Shown: positions 1 to 4,521 of the stretch, in pieces
Numbering within the stretch: the stretch's first letter is position 1
Layout: each line of letters opens with the position of its first letter
Assembly (NCBI GenBank): GCA_965368115.1
Contig: CBDULQ010000228.1
Location: 1 to 5,623 of the forward strand
From: CBDULQ01 sp965368115
GTDB lineage: Bacteria; Pseudomonadota; Gammaproteobacteria; SZUA-229
DNA length: 5,623 nt
Reading direction: 5' to 3'
Notes under the pieces: model-generated
Seen by the model: only the letters and a program-made list of their open reading frames with translations
The model's database searches: none
What the model was told of the DNA's origin: nothing
Made by a program: the position numbers and the translations under genes

Positions 1-70
1 GGGGTCAGGTCTAGCCTTTAGCCTCTACAAAAGAAGAAAAGGGATGGTTTAGTCTTTCCCGTAGAAAAGC

Positions 71-1822
71 TCAGGATTCATCCAGTGTTTTTCTGACGAT
101 CATGCCCAGGTCATGGGTGGAGAAGGGTTTTTGAATAAAATGAACTTCACCATGCAGGGCGCCCCGGTCAGCAATCACATCGTGACTGTAGCCCGACATA
201 TAAATCACTTTTAGACCGGGCTGGTTGTTGCGGGCGACTTCGTACAGTTGTTTGCCGTTCATGCCCGGCATCACCACATCGGTCAGCAATAGATCGATAT
301 TGTCCGGATGCGTATTCAGCATCACTAGCGCTTCATGGCCATCTTTCGCAGTCAATACCTTGTATCCCTGAAGCAGAAGGATGGTTTGTGCCATCTGACG
401 CAGTTGGCCATTATCTTCCACCAGCAGAATGGTTTCGTTGCCTTTAAGTTCCACGTTTTGTTCACTGTTAATGGCAACGGGTTGCGCCACCCTTTCGGTG
501 ATCGGTAGATAGATGTCGAAGCGAGTGCCCACGCCGGGTGTGCTGTCGACCAGTACATTGCCGCCGTGCTGTTTGACGATGCCGAAAACCGTCGCCAGGC
601 CGAGGCCGGTGCCACGTTCGCCCTTGGTGGAGAAAAACGGCTCGAAAATATGTTGTTGTGTTTCTTCATCCATGCCGCAGCCGCTGTCGTTCACCGACAT
701 TTTCATATAGCGTCCCGGCGCCAGTTCGGCGTCGCTCTCGATGTCGAGCAGACTGGTTTCCAGTGTCAGCACGCCGCCGTCGGGCATGGCGTCCGCCGCA
801 TTCAGACCCAGGTTCATGATGATCTGTTCGAGTTGCGTAATATCAGCCATAACCGGACAAATGTCCGGCGCCAGTTGAGTTCGAATTTCGATGTCTTCGG
901 GTATGGTGCGCCGTAACAGGGATGAGAAACCCTGGATGACATGGTTGATGTTAAGGGGACGGAATTCCAGTGTCTGTTTTCGGCTGTAGGCCAGCAGGTG
1001 GCGAATCAGATCACGGGCGCGTTCCCCGGACAACATGATTTCTCGCGCGTATCCCTGTAGTTTTTCGTCGTGTTTGAGACGCTCGCTAAGCAGTTCGCTG
1101 TATCCCAGTATGGGTGCCAGCAGATTGTTGAGGTCGTGGGATATACCGCCGGCCAGGCGGCCCAGCGCATCCAGTTTCTGTGTTTGCAGCAGCTGACTCT
1201 CCAGGCTACGATGCTGGGCCTCGGCATGTTCGCGTGCGGCAATCTCACGGCGCAGACGCTGGTTGAGTTCGGCATAATCGTCACGTTGCTGCTCGGCATG
1301 ACGGCGTTCCGCGATTTCCGAACGCAGGTGGATTTCGGTCATTACCGAAGCGGCCAGTTCCTGAATAATCAGAATATCTTTTTCACTCCATTCGCGGGGT
1401 ACGCTGTCGATCACGCAAAACGAACCCAGCACGTAGCCGTCTTCGGTGGTGAGCGGAAAACCCAGGTAGGCGATCACGTTCAGATCACGAATGGCGAGAT
1501 TGTTCCGGAGCAGGGCATCTTCGCGAGCATCGTTGATGACCATGGGCTGCCCGGCCGTTCGGTTATGCTGGCAGAAGGAGTGGCTGAGGGGTGTCTGTCG
1601 CTGTGAGTTCCAGGGCTCCGGTAATCCGATGCAGCTTTTGAAATACTGACGCTCGGCGTCCACCAGAGAGACCAGAGCAACCGGCGCGTCGAGGAACTGG
1701 GACGCCAGCCAGGAGAGCCGGTCAAAAGCCTGTTCCGCCGGCGTGTCGAGCAGGGCGACGGACTTCAGTGCCTTGAGCCTGGCCGGGTCCAGCACGTGTT
1801 GTTGGAGTTCGGTTTGTGGCAT
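71..1822 (-). CDS. GAF-domain hybrid sensor histidine kinase with C-terminal receiver domain
   Basis: Soluble cytoplasmic hybrid kinase, 583 residues from the ATG at 1822. Domains in that numbering: a GAF sensor at about 28-165 (DTPAEQAFDRL, LSHSFCQH, LGSFCVID); a charged coiled coil at 165-215; a HisKA domain with H-box GGISHDLNNLL and phospho-acceptor His229; and a HATPase domain with N-box NLGLNAADAMPDGG, G1 DSGCGM, FEPFF and GTGLGL. A receiver domain fills 463-580, with acidic pair E469/D470, phospho-acceptor D515 in LLTDVVMPGMNG, S543 and K565 in QKPF. All catalytic residues are present, so it should autophosphorylate and pass phosphate to its own receiver. No transmembrane segment is visible, so the signal is probably sensed inside the cell; the GAF ligand cannot be told from sequence. 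A GTG at 1867 would add 15 residues (including CNNPPCSRP) that do not resemble the family's usual N-terminus, and neither start has a good ribosome binding site. No HPt protein or DNA-binding regulator lies nearby. The domain assignment is firm; the pathway is unknown. Confidence 0.93.
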   Translation of the reverse strand: MPQTELQQHVLDPARLKALKSVALLDTPAEQAFDRLSWLASQFLDAPVALVSLVDAERQYFKSCIGLPEPWNSQRQTPLSHSFCQHNRTAGQPMVINDAREDALLRNNLAIRDLNVIAYLGFPLTTEDGYVLGSFCVIDSVPREWSEKDILIIQELAASVMTEIHLRSEIAERRHAEQQRDDYAELNQRLRREIAAREHAEAQHRSLESQLLQTQKLDALGRLAGGISHDLNNLLAPILGYSELLSERLKHDEKLQGYAREIMLSGERARDLIRHLLAYSRKQTLEFRPLNINHVIQGFSSLLRRTIPEDIEIRTQLAPDICPVMADITQLEQIIMNLGLNAADAMPDGGVLTLETSLLDIESDAELAPGRYMKMSVNDSGCGMDEETQQHIFEPFFSTKGERGTGLGLATVFGIVKQHGGNVLVDSTPGVGTRFDIYLPITERVAQPVAINSEQNVELKGNETILLVEDNGQLRQMAQTILLLQGYKVLTAKDGHEALVMLNTHPDNIDLLLTDVVMPGMNGKQLYEVARNNQPGLKVIYMSGYSHDVIADRGALHGEVHFIQKPFSTHDLGMIVRKTLDES

Positions 1823-1895
1823 CGGTCTCGAGCAGGGAGGATTATTGCAACCGGTCGTCCCTTGCACCGCAAAAGGTTAAGGTTAATCATTTTGG

Positions 1896-1913
1896 CCATT
1901 CGTTTCCGAATGG
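1896..1913. repeat. Perfect inverted repeat upstream of the hybrid kinase
   Basis: CCATTCG, a TTTC spacer, then CGAATGG: a perfect 7-bp inverted repeat with a 4-base loop. It lies 73 bp upstream of the kinase ATG at 1822. An 8-bp direct repeat, AATCATTT, brackets it at 1885-1892 and 1915-1922. It could be an operator or a hairpin in the kinase mRNA leader; no T-tract follows on either strand, so a terminator is unlikely. The repeat is seen directly; any function is inference. Confidence 0.45.
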
Positions 1914-1949
1914 AAATCATTTATGCTTTAGTTGTAGTTGAAAATCTCT

Positions 1950-1973
1950 GACTATTAAAGGGGTTTTATAGTC
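1950..1973. repeat. Imperfect inverted repeat in the divergent promoter region
   Basis: GACTAT at 1950-1955 pairs with ATAGTC at 1968-1973. After one T-T mismatch, AAA pairs with TTT around a GGGG centre, giving nine paired positions. The right arm contains TATAGT (1967-1972), which resembles a sigma-70 -10 box for the plus-strand operon, but no convincing -35 sits 16-18 bp upstream. If that -10 is real, a factor bound here would overlap the promoter. Low certainty. Confidence 0.35.
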
Positions 1974-1980
1974 GACAGGA

Positions 1981-1996
1981 ATTGAGCTTGCTCAAT
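1981..1996. promoter_or_regulatory. Perfect 16-bp palindrome upstream of the two-gene operon
   Basis: ATTGAGC, TT, GCTCAAT: a perfect 7-bp inverted repeat with a 2-base centre. It ends 28 bp before the ATG at 2025 and 12 bp before the Shine-Dalgarno at 2009. The 2-base centre is too tight for a good RNA hairpin loop, so a site for a dimeric DNA-binding protein is the more natural reading. If the TATAGT at 1967 is a -10 box, the palindrome would cover the transcription start, as a repressor site would. No matching family consensus was recognised. Confidence 0.4.
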
Positions 1997-2008
1997 AAAA
2001 ACGATGAC

Positions 2009-2014
2009 AAGGAG
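2009..2014 (+). promoter_or_regulatory. Ribosome binding site that decides the start at 2025
   Basis: AAGGAG lies 10 bases before the ATG at 2025. It falls inside the longer frame that would begin at the ATG at 2004, so the start at 2025 is preferred. That choice also puts the signal peptide exactly at the N-terminus. Confidence 0.7.
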
Positions 2015-2024
2015 AGAAACTGAA

Positions 2025-2390
2025 ATGAAAATGATCATTCTGGCCGGAATTCTGCTGACACCCATGGCGCTGTTTGCCGGGTCACTGGGTAAATACTATG
2101 TGGAAGATCCGCGCAGTCAGTCGATTCGCACTCCCGACGTTCAGCCGCTAAAAGTCGATCCACGTCTGGTGGAGAAACTGGAACAGTCACGGGAAGCAAA
2201 ACGCAAAGAGCAGTTGTTCTACAGTGGTTTTGAACGGCGGGTCAAGGACCTGAGTTCGGCAGAGCGCCGTGAATGGCTATCCGAATACCGAGAAAAATTA
2301 AAAGTCGCCAGCAATCGCGAACAGATTAACAAACAGGAAGTCACCCATTACACCCGACTCATCGCCATTATTCAGCGCAACATTCAGTAG
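2025..2390 (+). CDS. Small secreted hypothetical protein, probably periplasmic
   Basis: I do not recognise this 121-residue protein. It begins with a Sec-type signal peptide (residues 1-18, MKMIILAGILLTPMALFA), with likely signal peptidase I cleavage after LFA, before GSLG. No lipobox cysteine is present. The mature part is about 100 residues, very hydrophilic and rich in Arg, Lys, Glu and Gln. It has a short extended stretch (to about residue 45) followed by helix-prone segments, including DLSSAERREWLSEYREKL and a C-terminal helix ending in RLIAIIQRNIQ, so a small helical or coiled-coil periplasmic protein is likely. The start is fixed by the Shine-Dalgarno at 2009; an upstream ATG at 2004 would add MTRRETE ahead of the signal peptide. 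The stop is 20 bp before the next gene, which has its own ribosome binding site, so the two form an operon. It is transcribed divergently from the hybrid kinase. No enzymatic motif is visible. Confidence 0.82.
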   Translation: MKMIILAGILLTPMALFAGSLGKYYVEDPRSQSIRTPDVQPLKVDPRLVEKLEQSREAKRKEQLFYSGFERRVKDLSSAERREWLSEYREKLKVASNREQINKQEVTHYTRLIAIIQRNIQ

Positions 2391-2396
2391 TCGGAC

Positions 2397-2401
2397 AGGA
2401 G
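2397..2401 (+). promoter_or_regulatory. Ribosome binding site of the second operon gene
   Basis: AGGAG lies 9 bases before the ATG at 2411 and within the 20-bp gap after the upstream stop codon. It supports independent translation initiation at 2411. Confidence 0.65.
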
Positions 2402-2410
2402 CAATCAACA

Positions 2411-2971
2411 ATGAAAATATTTACCCGAATGATGCTGTTGCTGATTTTAAATGGCCTGTGGATGAGTGGCGCCACGGCTGCTGTCAGCGATTATGATTTT
2501 TCTGCTTATCAGAAATCAGTCGATACGCCACCTGAGCCCGCACCTCAGCCGTCCAGTACACCTGCTGACAATTCAACGGCAGAATCCCTGTCGTCGGAAG
2601 AGGTGGTGGCGATCGTCGCGGACTATCTGCAACAACAGGGTCAGGACAGTTCCATGCAGATTATGCAGGAACGGGTCAACAATGAGTTCTGGTACATCGT
2701 ACTGTTGTGTAGTGTGGCGCTGATCGCCCTGTTGATGGTGCTGATCTTTATGCGTGGTCGTCATAATACGGCAAAGGACATCGTGAATGCTGCGGGTTTG
2801 ATCCTGATTATTTTTGGCACCATCATTCTGGTGCTGGTGGTGGATACTACTGAACAGTTGACCGCGGCCATCGGCGTGCTGGGTGCGATTGCCGGTTATC
2901 TGTTTGGAACCATTCAGGCGGAAAAGAAAATGGAAGCAGAAAAATCCATGGAGAAGCCGGCGGTCGAATAA
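2411..2971 (+). CDS. Hypothetical membrane protein with signal peptide and glycine zipper
   Basis: I do not recognise this 186-residue protein. Its N-terminus looks like a cleavable signal peptide (about 1-24, ending GATAA). A Pro/Ser/Thr-rich linker follows (38-58, PPEPAPQPSSTP), then a short acidic helix (60-90, SSEEVVAIVADYLQQQ). The hydrophobic half has membrane segments at about 93-114 and 126-145. A third, glycine-rich segment at 150-168 carries G155, G158, G162 and G166 (GVLGAIAGYLFG), a glycine-zipper spacing typical of tightly packed or oligomeric helices. The tail is short, charged and rich in Lys/Glu. With the signal peptide cleaved, the linker and acidic helix should face the periplasm. 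It is the second gene of a two-gene operon, 20 bp after a secreted protein that could be its partner, and is followed by a strong terminator. A role in the envelope is all that can be inferred. Confidence 0.82.
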   Translation: MKIFTRMMLLLILNGLWMSGATAAVSDYDFSAYQKSVDTPPEPAPQPSSTPADNSTAESLSSEEVVAIVADYLQQQGQDSSMQIMQERVNNEFWYIVLLCSVALIALLMVLIFMRGRHNTAKDIVNAAGLILIIFGTIILVLVVDTTEQLTAAIGVLGAIAGYLFGTIQAEKKMEAEKSMEKPAVE

Positions 2972-2984
2972 TCCGTTGATTCAG

Positions 2985-3017
2985 AAAAAAAGAAGCCGAT
3001 CGATGATCGGCTTCTTT
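2985..3017. terminator. Bidirectional rho-independent terminator between convergent genes
   Basis: A 13-bp perfect stem (2989-3001 with 3005-3017, core GAAGCCGATC/GATCGGCTTC) closes on a 3-base loop. Read on the minus strand it is followed by seven T residues (the A-run at 2985-2991), making a strong terminator for the Yip1-family gene that stops at 3041. On the plus strand the T-tract is only TTT, so it is weaker for the operon ending at 2971. Its place between two convergent stop codons fits shared use. Confidence 0.9.
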
Positions 3018-3040
3018 ACGATGACTCGAATGCGTGGTGG

Positions 3041-3622
3041 TCAGGTTAACCAGGAAAAAATAAACACCGATAAACCCAGGAATACGATGATCATGATCAT
3101 GCCCAGAGAAACAACCCAGGAGGCATAAACAAAACCTTCTTCCTTGGGGATATGCATGAAGATCGGAACACCCACGTACAGCAGATAAATCGAAGCTGCA
3201 ACGGCGACGAATCCCAGCATCAGGTTGACGGCAATGACCGGATACAGTGCGGCGAAGCCGAGTACGAACAACGGCACCGATGTAAATGCGGCCAGTTCGA
3301 TACAATGCATCGGATTCGGTTTCACATCGAAAGTCTGTGCCAGCCAGCAGATACCATAACCCATCGCATACACACCGATATTGAAACCGATATAGGATGC
3401 TATGGCGATGATTGTCGCCTGTTCAGCGGGTAGTGTGAAGGGAGCGCCAGCGCCCAGATCCCAGCCAAGATGTACAGTGGCATAATAGCCGCACAGGGTC
3501 GGGATAAGTGCCAGTAAGGCGACGTGAACAATGATATCCAGTGGTTTGGCAGGTTGCCGGTCGGCGTCCTCAAGACTGTGTTTGGGTTCGTACACAAGGT
3601 GACTGAAATGTTTGACAAGCAT
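3041..3622 (-). CDS. Yip1-family integral membrane protein
   Basis: A 193-residue polytopic inner-membrane protein with five probable helices at about 29-48, 69-96, 110-131, 134-155 and 166-190. The stretch YLLYVGVPIFMHIPKEEGF at 146-164, followed by a last hydrophobic helix, is typical of the bacterial Yip1 domain family (YLLYLGLP-x-LM-x-VP-x-E). So are the Ser-Val-Pro before the third loop and the overall length. The eukaryotic relatives act in vesicle traffic; the bacterial members have no settled biochemical role, so the name indicates family only. The ATG at 3622 is well supported by an AGGAGGT Shine-Dalgarno four bases upstream (3627-3633). It is apparently a single-gene unit: divergent from the lipoprotein gene on one side and convergent with the two-gene operon on the other, where it shares the hairpin terminator at 2985-3017. 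Family assignment is confident; function is unknown. Confidence 0.9.
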   Translation of the reverse strand: MLVKHFSHLVYEPKHSLEDADRQPAKPLDIIVHVALLALIPTLCGYYATVHLGWDLGAGAPFTLPAEQATIIAIASYIGFNIGVYAMGYGICWLAQTFDVKPNPMHCIELAAFTSVPLFVLGFAALYPVIAVNLMLGFVAVAASIYLLYVGVPIFMHIPKEEGFVYASWVVSLGMIMIIVFLGLSVFIFSWLT

Positions 3623-3626
3623 GTTA

Positions 3627-3633
3627 ACCTCCT
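3627..3633 (-). promoter_or_regulatory. Strong ribosome binding site of the Yip1-family gene
   Basis: AGGAGGT on the minus strand, a near-perfect match to the anti-Shine-Dalgarno, four bases before the ATG at 3622. It is the best ribosome binding site in the window and fixes this start. Confidence 0.8.
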
Positions 3634-3677
3634 CAACAGGTTAGATACACAGCTTAGTGAACAGGGTCACATAGCCA

Positions 3678-3683
3678 AGTATA
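3678..3683 (-). promoter_or_regulatory. Possible -10 box for the Yip1-family gene
   Basis: TATACT on the minus strand matches five of six positions of the sigma-70 -10 consensus and lies about 55 bp upstream of the start codon. No clear TTGACA-like -35 was found at 16-18 bp, so this is tentative. Confidence 0.25.
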
Positions 3684-3704
3684 GCGCTTTGATTAATTTC
3701 AGGT

Positions 3705-3737
3705 TTTAGAACTTTATTAATTCTAAATATTCTAAAT
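3705..3737. repeat. AT-rich inverted and tandem repeats in the divergent promoter region
   Basis: TTTAGAA (3705-3711) and TTCTAAA (3721-3727) form a perfect 7-bp inverted repeat with a 9-bp spacer. The right arm is part of a perfect tandem duplication of the 9-mer ATTCTAAAT (3720-3728 and 3729-3737). In addition, CTTTATTAA occurs at 3712-3720 and again at 3764-3772. The block lies in the 164-bp gap between the divergent Yip1-family and lipoprotein genes and may hold promoter or operator elements for the lipoprotein. In AT-rich DNA part of this could be chance. Confidence 0.4.
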
Positions 3738-3786
3738 AATTGTCCTCCCGGATGAATGAATACCTTTATTAAACCATAGAATTAAT

Positions 3787-4191
3787 ATGATTAAACAGTT
3801 CTTTTTCGCCCTTTCAATTACGCTCATTCTGGCTGCCTGTGAACAGCCGGAAACCGGTCCGGCCGGCGGGTCCCAGGCGCCTGAGTCATCTGAGCAGGCG
3901 CACGGCAAGGATGGCGCGGTGACTTCCTCAGTGAATGATTCCATTCAATCGAGCGATCAACCAACGTTGAATCTCAAGGTTACCGAACAGATGATGGATC
4001 AGGTGCTGGACGAAAATCAAAACATGGATTTGCCGGAAAATGCGGATGCACCATCATTAAATCTGGAGAAGAAAAAATCCGAGTCGCGGGTCAATGTGAA
4101 AGGGGAAGTGTATTTCGATGAAACGCAGCAGGATTATATGAACGCGGTTGAAGGCGGCAAAATCGACGTTGAATTACGCTTTCAGGAATAA
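3787..4191 (+). CDS. Small hypothetical lipoprotein
   Basis: I do not recognise the family of this 134-residue protein. The N-terminus is a clear lipoprotein signal peptide: K3, a hydrophobic core, and lipobox LAAC with the lipidated Cys at residue 18. Residue +2 is Glu rather than Asp, so the Lol system should carry it to the outer membrane. After the Cys comes a low-complexity linker rich in Gly, Ser, Pro, Glu and Gln (19-58). An acidic section follows with a short internal echo, PTLNL at 59-63 and PSLNL at 89-93. The last third (about 101-134, RVNVKGEVYFDE to IDVELRFQE) looks like a small beta-rich segment. The ATG has no recognisable Shine-Dalgarno (AT-rich AGAATTAAT precedes it), but the signal peptide begins exactly there. 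It is divergent from the Yip1-family gene and convergent with ccoS, with only 45 bp between stop codons and no clear terminator. Confidence 0.85.
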   Translation: MIKQFFFALSITLILAACEQPETGPAGGSQAPESSEQAHGKDGAVTSSVNDSIQSSDQPTLNLKVTEQMMDQVLDENQNMDLPENADAPSLNLEKKKSESRVNVKGEVYFDETQQDYMNAVEGGKIDVELRFQE

Positions 4192-4236
4192 AGCGAACGG
4201 CCACGAGACGGGTGGAAATAGAACGACGCCGTGCAA

Positions 4237-4464
4237 TCAGTCCGCATCGGGCCAGCGTGGATCATCGGCTCTCGATTGCTGCTTCTGTTTTTCTTTATCA
4301 TCCTGATTGGCTGGTAACAGTGGATCGTCCTCGTCCATCAGGATTCGATTGGCATCGCCTTCCAGGTCATCATACTGTCCGCTACGTACACTCCAGAAAA
4401 AAATCACCACACCGACAATGCCGAGGATGATCATCAGGGGAATTAGACCGCGTATAACTTCCAT
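4237..4464 (-). CDS. ccoS: CcoS, cbb3-type cytochrome oxidase assembly protein
   Basis: A 75-residue single-pass inner-membrane protein. One hydrophobic helix at about 4-24 runs into the family signature FFWSVRSGQYDDLEG (22-36), followed by the conserved A-x-RIL (38-42) and an acidic cluster DEDD. That signature is diagnostic of CcoS/FixS, which is needed for cofactor insertion (heme b and CuB) into the catalytic subunit of cbb3 oxidase. Past the signature the tail (48-75) is hydrophilic and unconserved, and makes the protein slightly long for the family. It lies 57 bp downstream of a copper-ATPase gene on the same strand, which matches the usual ccoI-ccoS order and supports both assignments. 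The ribosome binding site is weak (GAGTTAAG before the ATG). No terminator is evident before the convergent lipoprotein gene. Confidence 0.93.
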   Translation of the reverse strand: MEVIRGLIPLMIILGIVGVVIFFWSVRSGQYDDLEGDANRILMDEDDPLLPANQDDKEKQKQQSRADDPRWPDAD

Positions 4465-4489
4465 TGCTTAACTCAACTCTACTGTGTGT

Positions 4490-4511
4490 ACTGTAGTTTG
4501 ATCATTACAGT
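4490..4511. repeat. Inverted repeat in the ccoI-ccoS spacer
   Basis: ACTGTA (4490-4495) and TACAGT (4506-4511) form a 6-bp inverted repeat around a 10-base centre containing the palindrome TGATCA. A further TACTGT copy at 4480-4485 is in direct orientation to TACTGT at 4489-4494. The spacer is 57 bp, unusually long for genes that normally sit close together. It could be an mRNA processing or secondary-structure element, or a weak internal regulatory site. It does not match the FNR/Anr box TTGAT-N4-ATCAA. Confidence 0.3.
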
Positions 4512-4521
4512 GTTTGAAAAT

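Noticed and set aside
1..70. Possible terminator after the hybrid kinase
   Set aside because: The minus strand has a T-rich tract (complement of the A-rich run at about 29-40), but the best stem before it is only GGGA/TCCC with a 12-base loop. That is too weak to call a rho-independent terminator. Nothing else was recognised in these 70 bases.
1070..1606. 178-codon open frame on the plus strand
   Set aside because: It lies entirely inside the hybrid kinase gene on the opposite strand and has no recognisable domain or ribosome binding site. The kinase frame encodes intact GAF and HisKA motifs there.
1765..1913. Short minus-strand open frame beginning with the ATG at 1913 or 1890, overlapping the kinase start in another frame
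   Set aside because: No Shine-Dalgarno, no protein features, and it ends within the kinase coding region. A leader peptide cannot be excluded but nothing supports it.
1938..1972. Sigma-70 promoter TTGAAA (1938) with TATAGT (1967)
   Set aside because: The spacer would be 23 bp, too long for sigma-70. The alternative TTGTAG (1932) with TATTAA (1953) has a 15-bp spacer and weak matches. No pair is convincing enough to annotate.
2847..3305. 152-codon open frame on the minus strand
   Set aside because: It crosses the terminator hairpin and overlaps two better supported genes. The protein is Arg/His-rich with no domain, typical of a shadow frame.
4212..4430. 72-codon open frame on the plus strand
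   Set aside because: It is antisense to ccoS, whose signature is unmistakable, and has no family features of its own.
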